64,000 nucleotides of DNA from Pinus tabuliformis (lineage: Eukaryota > Streptophyta > Pinopsida > Pinales > Pinaceae), in assembly GCA_031772625.1 (NCBI GenBank), contig CM062804.1, forward strand, positions 277,406,598 through 277,470,597, given 5' to 3'. The translations under genes were made by a program, and so were the position numbers. The notes beneath the pieces were generated by a model. The model was not told the origin of the DNA and made no database searches. It was given only the letters and a program-made list of their open reading frames with translations. How positions within the stretch are numbered: position 1 is the first letter of the stretch; each line of letters begins with the position of its first letter. Of this stretch, positions 36,301 through 46,946 are shown in pieces.

Positions 36301-36864
36301 ACTTTGCCACGTCTATCAATCGGCTGTGAAGAGCCGTATCCAACTGGTTCACGTTATTTAATTAACCATTAAAATAGTGTAACAGTGAAGTGCGAGTTAG
36401 ATACGGGAGGCATTAAAGGCGGGAGATGAGGTGGAGTAAGATTGAATGCCAGCACACAATTGATTCCCACATCAAAATTCCCCTCTCCAAGCGTGCCAAA
36501 TTAAAACAACAGCCTGTTCATTAATTCAAATTCGTTTTTCTTCACACAACATGCAAAAAGAGGCTTTAAATAACCGAGAAATTGTCCCAAACTACCGCAA
36601 ATTTCTTAAAACAATTTCTGGGTTATCTAAATGACCCTATCCCCGAAAAAACCCATGTTTTATGTTTTTCTAATTCGTTTTCATTTGGCCCATTCATGCA
36701 GTTAAAGTTTGACATTTTTATTGTTCTGCGTTTTTGTGAATAGCTGCATTCAGCTGCTTGTTTCTTAGAATTGGCTTCTTTGCCTACAAATGCCAACCCA
36801 GCAAGCTTAATAGTTCTTTTGAAAATAGATATATGTGATGGGCCAAATCAGTCTGTCATGTACT

Positions 36865-37260
36865 CTAGGAAAGGAATTCCTTCCTTTTGGGCAAACTCTT
36901 GCAAAAAAAATTATTGTACATAGCAGACTCCTCCAGGGAAAACCTTTTTTTTGTCAGTGACTTTAGTGCTACTACTGCAGCTGCATGTTCAGCTTGCCAA
37001 AATGTACCATAGAATTTTGGACTCTCATATGTCTCCCCGTCAAATGTAACAAATGCCTTGAAAAGAGGTACATGTGGAGGGCCTTTCCGCACAGAGGAAT
37101 ATGAAGGCAAACTGAAACCACCCCTGAAAGCTAAATCTTGCAGCTGATTTTTGTGCATGTCTGACAGAAGCTGTGAAGGTGATGATCTACTATCTGATTG
37201 CTTTTTCTCTTCACAGCTCCGAATAATCCCCACAACTTTCAAATTTGGGGTTGAGGCCAA
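36865..37260 (-). CDS. DRB-like double-stranded RNA-binding domain ORF captured in element E
   Basis: An open minus frame of 131 codons holds one dsRNA-binding motif. The likely start is the ATG at 37158-37156, giving MHKNQLQDLAFRGGFSLPSY at the N-terminus, the position where plant DRB proteins start. PPHVPLFKAFVTFDGE (beta strands with the GP.H loop) and AEHAAAVVAL (second helix) follow. The segment upstream of that Met (TPNLKVVGIIRSCEEKKQSD) is open but may be intron or leader. The frame ends with a basic tail, KSLPKRKEFLS. Plant DRB proteins usually have two motifs and partner with Dicer-like enzymes; only one is here. The basic KK helix of strong RNA binders is replaced by WQAEHA. It could be a captured exon or a short functional protein. 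Confidence 0.8.
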   Translation of the reverse strand: MASTPNLKVVGIIRSCEEKKQSDSRSSPSQLLSDMHKNQLQDLAFRGGFSLPSYSSVRKGPPHVPLFKAFVTFDGETYESPKFYGTFWQAEHAAAVVALKSLTKKRFSLEESAMYNNFFCKSLPKRKEFLS

Positions 37261-37578
37261 AGAACAGAGGATATTTCAAGTTGCAATAAAAATGGGAGAA
37301 TTGTTTATATTGCAGGTTTATTTTTATTTTTAATTTTTTTAATTTTTTGCAGGTTTGTTTCAAGGCCAAAGCTCAAACAGGAATGCAGGTTTTCTATTGA
37401 GGCCATAGTGAAAACTAGGATTGGAGATAGCCATAGGTTGTTTCCTTTTTTTCTCTTTCTCTGAAATTGTGAAATTTTATAAAAATGATTAATGGTTTTC
37501 AATTTCAGGCAACAAAGACTTCAAGGTAAATATACTAAAAACAAGACTTTGACTGAGGTCTTAAGCTGGTTTTTTATC

Positions 37579-37735
37579 GATCTAGGCTGGGTGACTAGGA
37601 TAGGATCCATGTCGAGACGATTCCAGAGATGCCCATGTGGTCGGTTTCTTCATTGGATGCTTGTAACCTGCTAAACCTTGGAAATAGCTGCGGAATTCAC
37701 AGTTAGCTGCGGAATAGGGCTACATTCCGCAACTA
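37579..37735. repeat. Internal direct repeat of element E, right copy
   Basis: Starts GATCTAGGCTGGGTGACTAG and ends ACATTCCGCAACTAA. Partner of 35499-35657. Confidence 0.7.
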
Positions 37736-37842
37736 ATTTGCAAAATCTTATTAAAATAGGACACAGTGTTTTGAGGGTCACTACAAACCATAACCAGTCA
37801 ATCTTGGACAGTTGAACCTATCAAAGCAGTTGGATTTTTATT

Positions 37843-37876
<34 letters not shown>

Positions 37877-37986
37877 AAAAAATCTTTTTCTGATCCTCCA
37901 GATCACACAAAGTGTAGGAGGAGAGCATACTCAAGAATTTTTTTTTTTTTTTTAGATGTAAGAAATAAAGTCTCCTAATTACACTT

Positions 37987-38003
37987 CCCCAGCAACGGTG
38001 CCA
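37987..38003 (-). promoter_or_regulatory. Primer-binding site, tRNA-Asp type (element E)
   Basis: The minus strand reads TGGCACCGTTGCTGGGG, three bases from the LTR edge at 38007. It is the Tat/Athila-type PBS, like that of element C. Confidence 0.82.
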
Positions 38004-38006
38004 AAA

Positions 38007-38968
38007 TGTCTGGTCAATTTAGTGTCCTAAATTGCTCTACATAAATTATCAATCCAGGTATTGTAAACTGATGAAGTGGGGTGCACCATATGTGCTTAGT
38101 TAACCTTTCTCTTACTTCGTTGTTTTATAGTTTATGTTGTTTTTGGGGGTTTTGTTTTTTATGATTAAGGAAATTAATCTAAGAAAGAAAAGTTATGCTT
38201 CTAGATGAAATCTCTAAATGTTAATGGACAACTAAATCTAATGACTTTTAATGTTAAAATCTAATTTCTAAAGAAGGGAGACAAGAAAATGAACATTAGA
38301 TAAAAACAAATCAAAACTTTGAATAGTTAGATTAATTGAGGCCAACAAAATGCCTATGAAATGAAAGCAAAAATGATAATGCTAGTTTAAAATAATACAA
38401 AAACAACTATGATCTACTGTAGGCTCAAATACCATTGGGAACATTCAATATAGGAAGATGTCGAAATCATCTTCTTGAAATGACTTAAGCAATTGAGTAT
38501 ACAATAGATGTGATCTTAAGAAAGCATGGGAAATGAATCTATCACTGCTGCATGAACAAACACCCAAATTCAGTCCAATTTGGAAAATGGTAGAGCCACC
38601 TTCTTGAGACGATTTAGCGAGCATAGGAAACACAGTTAGTTATGCTAATTTGAAATGGAAAGCAAATACAAAACATGTAAAGGAAAACTAATCTACTGTG
38701 TGCTCTAATGCTCCAAGCACCAATTGGAAAATAGGAGGACTACTTTCTTGGACTATTTTGTTAAGCATAGATTACACAGTTAAATAAATCTGCAAATGGA
38801 AAACAAATATAAAACATGTAAATGAAAACTAATCTACTATGTGCTCTAATGCTCCAAGTACCAATTGGAAAATAGGAGGAATACTTTCTTGGACTGTTTT
38901 GTTAAGGATAGATTACATAGTCAGATAAATCTACAATCATCCGGTTGAACACACTTGCATGAATTAAA
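38007..38968 (-). repeat. Element E 5' LTR, first part
   Basis: Collinear with 31667-32630 and ends at the TAAA target of transposon F. Confidence 0.92.
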
Positions 38969-38994
38969 AACAATGTAAACTTTGAAACGGGAAC
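38969..38994 (+). repeat. Transposon F left terminal inverted repeat
   Basis: 26 bp, the perfect inverse of 46182-46207. Its inner half GAAACGGGAAC is followed seven bases later by GTTACCCGTTTC, so the end can also fold into a local hairpin. Confidence 0.9.
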
Positions 38995-39044
38995 CGATAC
39001 TGTTACCCGTTTCGTAGAGATAGCAAAAAAGTGACATGATTTTG

Positions 39045-39194
39045 AAAAGGGGTGATGCAGAACGAACATGTTTTTTTAGAGCATAGTTTTTGACACTTTA
39101 ATTTTTTTATGTACATTACGTTTTAGAATTGTTTTAGAATGGTAGTGATTTTCACGCTGATTTAAAAAAGTGAGTATTCTGCATCACCCCTTTT
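39045..39194. repeat. Subterminal inverted repeat of transposon F
   Basis: AAAAGGGGTGATGCAGAA (39045-39062) and its exact reverse complement (39177-39194) are 114 bp apart. They form perfect 18-bp arms near the left end. Confidence 0.9.
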
Positions 39195-39809
39195 TTTTTC
39201 AAAGACCTGTTTTTTGGCTTTAAATTTTCTAATGTATAAAATGTAAATAATTATTTTGTAAATTTGATCATTTTTGAAGTGGTCATTTTCTTCATATTTT
39301 CTTGTTTTTTATTTTTATTTTAACTTTTTTTTTTTAGTGAGGTTTTTATTGTTTTGCATTTTTAAATTAGGAGGTCGATATTTAGAATTTTCAATATTCT
39401 ACATATTTATACATCCTTAATTAATTTTTCAATCCACATGAAATAATTGTTTCCAAAAAACAATATTTTTTAACAATGAACATAAAAATAACCATTTTTA
39501 ACATAAATATAACAAAAAAACTACACGTTTTGATAATTTTTTGCTAGAATTGACATGTAAAAATCACAATTTTTACATGAAGATTTTAACTATAAATGGT
39601 TAACTAATAGTTTTTTTTATGAATTTCATGTCAAAAAAATAATAATAATCACTTTTTTTTTCAAAAAATAATGATTAACTTAAAAATTAATGCGAAAATC
39701 ACATCTTAGAAATATTGAACGCATAACAACCTTAATTGAGTGTTTATTCTTCTCATAAAATGTCAAAGTCAAAACATTGCAAAGCTTTATTTCCAAGCAT
39801 AACTTAAAT

Positions 39810-40068
39810 TTAATCAACAATGTCACGTAATCCAAACTCTTCATCCTCTAGGGTTTCATCATTGTCTTCTTCCACAATATTTTTTGCTTCCTTTTGCTCA
39901 TTTTCCTCTTCTAATGGATCTTTGATGTCTGCGAATCTCCCAATGTATGTCTTTCCAAACATTCCATGTAATGGTGGGTGGGGTTCCTTTGCCTTTTCTG
40001 CCACACGTAATTCACTAAAGTCCCCTTTCTTCAACCCAATTTCTTGCATTGCATTTGGAAGAAATTGA
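39810..40068 (-). pseudogene. Unrecognised acidic-tailed protein fragment in transposon F
   Basis: A minus frame reads LKKGDFSELRVAEKAKEPHP and HGMFGKTYIGRFADIKD, then a strongly acidic tail, VEEDNDETLEDEEFGL, ending at a stop. The composition is protein-like and resembles a C-terminal exon, but I do not know the family. It could be a captured host exon or the end of a decayed transposase. Confidence 0.4.
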
Positions 40069-40139
40069 AAAGCATTAATTCTTTGCTGAATGAAAGGCTG
40101 AAATGTTTAGAAATTTTCTTGAATAACTATTTCAAATAC

Positions 40140-42360
40140 CATTTATGAAAAGATGGTAATGCAAGCACATAGAACCAATAAATAAGATTTCAAAGATGTA
40201 AGAGAATGTTATTGCCTAGTGGACAAATCTCTAGTCTCTCTACAAACAAGCTACACCAAAACCATAAAAACTAAGCAAGTTATTAAACCTTCCTAATTTT
40301 AGTTTATTAAGCATAGGTCACTATGTGTTAAATATCATAGTCTAAAATAAAATAAGTAACTTGCACCTCAAATTTACATTGAAAAGAAACATTAATACAA
40401 ATGATCCAATTTCAATTGAGAACAATAGTTTATTATGAGGAAAACAAAAAGAAAAAACCCTTCTAATTCTAATTGAAACAAAGAGAAAATTTCAATATAA
40501 AAAACTCAACACCCATATCTAGATACATTATCACCGCATCTCTTTGACTACAAATCAAGCACTGGAGAAAATTTTTAATATAAAAACCTGAGCATCCATA
40601 TATAGATACATCAACACCCCATCTTTTTGAGTAAAAATCAAGCACTCATTTTTTTACATTAAAAGGGAGGGATGAATTAATCTATCTTGGTTTATGAGGA
40701 GCAATGAAAGGAATTTTTTTTATAATCTTCTAGTTTAGATCAACTAAATAAAAAGGTGTAATAACTAATCATTTAGTTTGGGTTGTTGTTTCTAAAAGGG
40801 TATGGCCCAAAGCTTAATTATGTCCAATGTCACTTCATAATCTAATGATATGTAAGAAATATCTCTTCCACTTGAATTAATAAGACACTAGAAACCTCAC
40901 ATACTCAAAACAAACCTATTGAAAACCAATTTGATTCAATAGACCTAATCAAAACAAACATACAAGAGAATGTAAAAATGAACATTTGAGTATACTCAAA
41001 TCTTGAAATTTGTGATCCCAATTCATAATTCTTTATTTATTTCTATCTCATCATACGTTAATTATTTTAGCAAAAGAAAAAGACACCTACATTTCTATCT
41101 TATTCGGAGTTCATTATTTTGGAAAAGAGAAAGAAACCTATGTGTTCATCTAGAACATGGAGAAGAGGTAAACCATGTTAGATTGTCTCTTTTTCTTTCA
41201 CAATACATACCAATAACCACTCTGTTTAGCTTGCGAAGATTATTTAGCATCAAAAAATATCTGACAATGGAAGATTGGAAAATATTGTGTCATACACAAT
41301 GATTGGAAAATATTGTGTCATACCCAATGAAAAACAGGATGGGAAGAAAACAAATAGATGTGGCAGATCCATGGGTGAAAAAGAAAAGTCATAAATACTA
41401 AACATATTGCAGATTTTTATAACTACTTGCAAACCTGGCATAGATGCCTAATCTATGCATCATGAATAAGAGATTTGGATAGGTTATAATTCTAAGCTTA
41501 ATAGAATTGTCAAAACTTGTGACTTTACAAACTCCTTTTTGTTTGGGCACAAGAAGGTCCTATAAAACCACAAGCACTTCTACCTTATTATTCATGATGA
41601 TGCCAAAATCAATAAACATATTATAAACATTTTCTTCCTTATGTCACCTCCTCAACGCCCATGTCACTTTTATAAAATAAAATGTATTTATCATTCTACT
41701 CAACATTCATTTTTATCAAAATTCAATATTTTCACAAACATGAAATCACTTTAAAACATTTTATACCAATTTTCAAAATTAATAAAACAAACTCAACTAA
41801 TTTAATAATGGTGAATTGTAATATATAAAAAGAACTCACTACATATCATCCACTACCAATGTTAATCAAGTGAAGAAAAAAACACTATAATTCATCCAAA
41901 CACAATTAATTTTATATTTATTAAAAAAAATCAAAATTATATATGTTCAAGTCTACATGTGAAATTCATTTATATGATTAAGACTTGCTTACACACTTGT
42001 TTCCCTTGTAATCAATTCATCTCAACAGAATTATCCGCGAAAACAATCTTGTCTATGAAAAGAGATAAAGCATAAGCTTCTTCGAAAATCTTTTTTATTT
42101 CCACCAAGTGATTTTTCTATTTATCAATTTTATAATGATGTGTGGAATTAAACCATATCAATTTATTAGAAATTATTGAAATTTTTATTTATTAACACCA
42201 ATCTAGTCAAAACGATCCCAAATCTCCCAAAAACGATTGTTTTAACCTCATGCATTCAAACAAAATGAGCCTAATAGACCCTAAACAAAATGAATTAAGT
42301 GAGTTGTTGACTTAGCCTAACAAACCCTAACTAACATAGCCTGATCACATGCCAACTTCA
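40140..42360. other. Transposon F interior without recognised genes
   Basis: AT-rich. The frames at 41003-41302 and 41250-41441 have no supporting motif. Confidence 0.5.
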
Positions 42361-42369
42361 AGTCATTAA

Positions 42370-42609
42370 CTAAAATAGTCGAAAGACCCTCACCCTATAT
42401 CTCAAGTCTTGAAGCACTGGTACCCCCACCGCGTTGGAGTAAACAATGAAAGCCAGAGGGTTCAGCCCCTTTGATAATTCCTTCCCAATAAGAACACCGT
42501 TCACTGCATAACTAATCTGCATACCCAGCAAGGAGGCATAGATGCCCAACACTTCTAGACTGCAGAAAGGGCGTTTGTCACTGTACATTTTGGATTGGCT
42601 CTTCTTCAA
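42370..42609 (-). pseudogene. WAT1/EamA (nodulin-21-like) transporter fragment in transposon F
   Basis: WAT1-related proteins are ten-helix membrane transporters of the plant drug/metabolite family. The 79-codon minus frame contains LEVLGIYASLLGMQISYAVN and GKELSKGLNPLAFIVYSNAV. These match the first and second helices of the family (a Met-Gln motif in helix 1, then a Gly-x-x-P-x-x-x-x-x-Y block). Only this N-terminal part is present, then the reading drifts after GVPVLQDL, probably into an intron. It looks like a captured first exon. The assignment is by motif only. Confidence 0.6.
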
Positions 42610-42981
42610 TTAAAATCCCCCCTCCTAAATTTTCACATTACAGATCACAAGCAAAGCTGCTTCTTTTTAGAAAAAAAGGTTAAAATATAACTCCGTGCAA
42701 GTCTAGATCCTGGAATGAAGGATTTTAAGGGCTGATATTCCTACTAGCTGCAGTAGAGCAATACTGATAGTTTTGGACTGCTAAAACAGTCAACTCCTAC
42801 ACAACATTGTGAAGATATCATGCATCGACAGAGCTTTTGCATTGAAAATAGCAGATGGGGCGATTCTGAGAATCGCCCCACCACCCCGTGATTCTCAGAA
42901 TTTCAAAACCCAAAGCTTTTCAAATGGTTTTACTGAATTTGCTAGGTTATTTTAGTTATATAAAAATTATTTTTTACACGG

Positions 42982-43293
42982 TCAAATCAAATCAGCGGTG
43001 TGGACAGTTCTCCCAGCTGAGTGACTAATAAAATCGTTTTTCATTATCAGGAGAACAACATATTCATAAACCACCCCCAGGTCACGCAAGTGTCTGCATG
43101 CCCTAGCCAGTGTAACCAGTATATCTTTTTCTTTCTCCTTTGAAATGCTATGTGCGTCAATGTCACTATTAATGTTAAATTTCTCTTGCAAACAATTGCA
43201 AAGCCATGAAAGGGCGGCAAAAGACATTGATACGGGCTGGAAATGCGTCCCCAGAGCCGAGTAATAGGACTGCTGAGAGTATAAATTTGTCAA
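42982..43293 (-). pseudogene. Unrecognised helical protein fragment in transposon F
   Basis: A 103-codon minus frame contains SMSFAALSWLCNCLQEKF, a Ser/Lys/Glu linker and KEKDILVTLARACRHLRDLG. The helical pattern looks like an exon of a larger cytosolic protein, and a GT follows RDLG where a splice donor could be. Residues after that (VVYEYVVLL onward) may be intron. I do not recognise the gene. It is 0.4 kb upstream, in the same sense, of the WAT1-like piece, so the two may have been captured together or separately. Confidence 0.4.
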
Positions 43294-43299
43294 TGCAAT

Positions 43300-45928
43300 G
43301 AATTATGCTGGCACGCAGTTATTCGACAAGAAATAGAGTTGGAGTACCAACTGGTTTTCAAATCACTTTCAAGGCTTCTGAGGGGGAACACTCTGGGTCC
43401 CTCAAGTTTCAGAATTGAAGTTATGGATGCATACCAGAGCTGCAGCCCTTATTAATTGAAGTTTCATTAATATAATTAACTCATTATTATTATATTCGAT
43501 GAAAATCATGTTACCTACTATTATTTATCACAATGAAAATCATGTTATCTACAATTATTTATCAATGGTGGTAACCTACAGGCTTTTACTTTTATGGCAT
43601 GTTTCTGATTTTCAAACTAAAATATTAAACTCCTGACAAAGTCAAAACAATTTTAAAAAACATCCTCCAACTAAATTATCACAAAAATTATTTACCATCT
43701 TCCAAATTTTAAATATTTATATTTAATAGATAAATTATCCCATAAATAATAATTTACCAATCACCTATAACCTTAGTCTCTATCAAATAAATAATATAAA
43801 ACCTATCACTTCTGAATTGACATGAGGTTCGCTTTCAATCTTCTGATATTTTCAGAGGAAAAGATATTTCCCATCATCCGGTGGGTACTTAGTAGCAAGT
43901 TCCTTCACTTTATGAATCCCATATTTTTCATACTCTACATGCTGCCTTGTCCTTAACTTATCTTATATTTGGTACTGTTGTGCGGAAAAATCCTAGCACT
44001 GCGAAAGATCTGTGGGAAAGGGTCACTGAGGTGGATATTTTGTAGTGTGTGCCTTTAAAATTGAGGTAGAAATGGTATCATATCTATAATATTGGGGAAA
44101 TTCCATGGAATTTTTAAGCATAAAGTTGAGGCTGAAATGGTATCACAGTAATAATATTCGCGAAATGACATGGCAATATGTGGCCGGTTGTTTGATTGTT
44201 TGTGGATATAATTGTTTGTATCTTGTTTTCATGTTAATACTGACAATGATGATCAATGAGAAAAGAGATGAGGTGTGATACATCTTACAGTGTGTCCATT
44301 CAGCAAGATAAGACTCCCACAAATCTTGTACATATTCGTCTCACAATCCACCACTTGTTGTAGGTACTTCTGCCAAGTTTTTCTTTACGGAAACTGCAAA
44401 TGAATATTAAGTGGAAGTCAATTTAAAAAACTAAGTAATATATCTTTTACTAACCGATTTTCCTCGCTCTGATAAATATTTGATTTAGGATCAAACATAA
44501 TATGATATAATTATATAACTAAATAATAAGAAAATAATCAAATTAATGACTAAATGATAGATATAAGATCAAATTAATGACTAAATGTCGGATATAAGAT
44601 AGTTGGTAATAGGGTGTGTTGTGAAGTCATTAGGGTTATTATTGACTCCTTAAATATGACTCAAGGATTTCTAAAAGTATTCTTCCAATATTAATGAGTT
44701 TCTATGTCTACAATGTAATCACCAACTAGATGTTCATAGCCCCATAAAAGGTTTTTATATCCCTCTTTACTTCCCCCATTGGGGTGCTTTCATTTATTTT
44801 ATTTCTCCCTTTTCTTTTATTTAGATATGAGGATGGGTAACATCTAATTGATAATAGTGGGGGAAGCAATGCACTGAATAACCATATTAATAGGGGTGTC
44901 TCCTTATATTGGGTATAAATTCTTGACCTAATTGACTTTTAGAATTGTTGCCAAGGGAGATGTTTTTACGCTGTTGTTAAGATATTCGTAGTGAATTTGA
45001 TAAATGTAATCGTTTCTCAATGGTAATTGATGTTAACGGAGGTCCAAACTTAGTTTGCTCATTTTGGTTGTGTTTCCCATTGTGGTATTAGTGTCCATGT
45101 GCTCCTCATGAGTCACCTGCAACAAAATAAGACAAACGCAAAATACCATGTAACTATATTTAAAACGCCATCAAAATTATTATTGTGGTTCATAAGATGA
45201 CAGTGACAGTGACCTTCCTTTAAAGGTTTGGAAATAAACTAAAATAGATTATTATTATGGCCTTAGATACTCTAATCAAAGTAAATCGAGTGGTCGTAGG
45301 TAGCTCATCATATTCTCCCTACATGTGGGGTATGATTTCACTGATGATACATTATTAGGATTGTGATTGACACTAGATTTATCTTCTGGTAACTTGCTTG
45401 TTTTTTCGAATTATTTCATTCTTGAGAGAAATTCCTCTGGCATCTAGGTTTGGGATCTATTGATAGCAAACGAAGTTATCCTACATTCATTTCTCAAGAA
45501 CACATTTATGAGGGAGTAATAAGGTTCTTGAGGTGTAACTGAGTTGCTTTAGAACAAATGAAACTTGCTTCTGGGATTCCTTGTGAGCTTTTTGTGAACA
45601 TATTTTATGGAGAGGGTGATGAGTTTAGTGAGGGTCATTAGAGGAGATTCACTGTAATCTAACTCTAGTTCCTCTTTTTAGCGAAATCATGGCCTCCTAT
45701 GAATTTGTCATGCTCAAAATTAAAATAAGGATAATCAGGAAAATGTGCTTGATGTGATATGGTAAATTTGTCCATCTATGTTTAGGTGTAATAACCATGG
45801 CATGTAATCATTGAAAACATGTTGAATTTATACCTAGAAAAGAAAAATGATATTCTACCAAAAACATTAATGTGTTTTTTTCCTCATAAACAACTTTGTT
45901 TGGCACATAAAAATTTGGTTTTACTAGC
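43300..45928. other. Transposon F interior, right part
   Basis: No gene-like frame recognised. AT-rich. Confidence 0.5.
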
Positions 45929-46132
45929 ATTTTTTAAAAAGTTTGAAAATTGACCCTAAAAAAAAAAATCATCATTCCAGTATCATCACTTTTTCGTTTT
46001 GAAGCTATATTTTGCATGAAAATTTCATATAAATTTCGTAGTCACTGCCATTTTTAAAACATGTTCAAAATTGACCCCTAAAAAATAAAATCATCGTTCC
46101 AGTATACACATTTTTCATTTTTAGCACTATTT
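45929..46132. repeat. Subterminal tandem repeat of transposon F, about 120-bp period
   Basis: CATTTTTTAAAAAGTTTGAA followed by ATTGACCC...AAAATCATC.TTCCAGTAT and a T-rich segment occurs at 45929 and again at 46049. Subterminal repeats of this kind often bind transposase in plant DNA transposons; that role here is inference. Confidence 0.75.
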
Positions 46133-46181
46133 TTTATGTTTTTTCTGGATTTTTTGGTCAGAGTTCCGTTTTGAGTTTATA

Positions 46182-46207
46182 GTTCCCGTTTCAAAGTTTA
46201 CATTGTT
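46182..46207 (-). repeat. Transposon F right terminal inverted repeat
   Basis: 26 bp, exact inverse of 38969-38994. Followed by the second TAAA. Confidence 0.9.
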
Positions 46208-46211
46208 TAAA

Positions 46212-46942
46212 CTTGCATGAATGGAAAATCTAAACTATTAAACTTGAAAACAATGAAATGACATACTTGAATGAAATCAAAGCAAAACTACAAAACAAAA
46301 TCTACTCTACCTTACATCCTAATATGCTCCATGACATCTAGTTCACATCTCCTTCCATGTTGAGAACATCAAAGCTTTATTCAAATTCTTCAAAATTACA
46401 AAGTACAACAAAGCTCTCCAAAGTTTTCCAAAGCTACCAAAAACTACCAAATGAAGGAGAGAGATCTCCTATTTATACAAGAAGATAAGAAGACATTTCA
46501 TTAATGAGAGTCCATGAATCTCTCCCTATACCTATAGAGTCCTAATCAAAATAGGAAATGATAAGACACATGTCTTCTTAGAGTTTCAATACAAATAGGA
46601 AATGTGACACATATCCTCATGATCCCATGATCCTCTCCACTCAAATTCGAATTTGGCCTTAGGGTGCCACATAAAGGTCTTCTAGAAGCCTCCTTTTGAC
46701 CTACCCATGCCAACAATCTCAACCCACTTGTTAGGTATAAGCATATGCACATTATTTTCTAATTTTTAACTACAAATTCACTAAAAAAGGCTAAGAATTA
46801 ATAATGTTTGGAAAAACATAAATGTGACCCAATGATAATGAAAGTGAGATGAATGTAGTGACATGGTAGTGAAATGGAGGTGATATAATGGACATAATAG
46901 TGAAAGTGTAATGGAAATGAATGACAATTTCAAGACCCAACA
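46212..46942 (-). repeat. Element E 5' LTR, second part
   Basis: Collinear with 32629-33359. It differs by compensating indels of about 10-11 bp (an extra TTTTCCAAAG here, one GGAGGTG unit fewer), so the total length agrees by balance. Confidence 0.92.
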
Positions 46943-46946
46943 CTCT

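Larger units (their letters stand above)
38969..46207. mobile_element. Transposon F: terminal-inverted-repeat DNA element with 4-bp TAAA duplication
   Basis: The ends are perfect 26-bp inverted repeats (38969-38994 and 46182-46207) beginning AACAATGTAAACTTTGAAAC. TAAA occurs at 38965-38968 and again at 46208-46211. The other LTR of element E supplies an empty site, and removing F plus one TAAA restores an LTR of the same 1693 bp. The 7.24-kb interior shows no recognised transposase. It holds three gene-like minus frames (39810-40068, 42370-42609, 42982-43293). The end sequence and 4-bp duplication do not match what I know of CACTA (3 bp), PIF/Harbinger (3 bp), Tc1/mariner (TA), hAT (8 bp) or Mutator (about 9 bp). 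The superfamily is unresolved. Confidence 0.88.
31667..46942 (-). mobile_element. Element E: non-autonomous LTR retrotransposon carrying host-gene fragments, interrupted by transposon F
   Basis: LTRs are 31667-33359 (1693 bp) and 38007-46942 minus transposon F (962 + 731 = 1693 bp). Both have TG...CA ends, and CTCTT is duplicated at 31662-31666 and 46943-46947. The PBS at 37987-38003 gives minus orientation. The purine-rich AGTTGGTGGGTA (minus) at the other internal edge is the PPT. The 4.6-kb interior has no gag or pol motif. It holds an EF-1alpha fragment, a dsRNA-binding-domain frame, two 158-bp direct repeats and a C15 tract. E is inserted inside the integrase of D in the same orientation. 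It must have been mobilised in trans. Confidence 0.92.

Noticed and set aside
35883..36329. Plus-strand frame of 148 codons
   Set aside because: It is the antisense shadow of the EF-1alpha fragment.
40999..41441. Frames of 60-100 codons in transposon F (41003-41302 and 41250-41441)
   Set aside because: Composition follows AT-rich background and no motif or continuation is visible.
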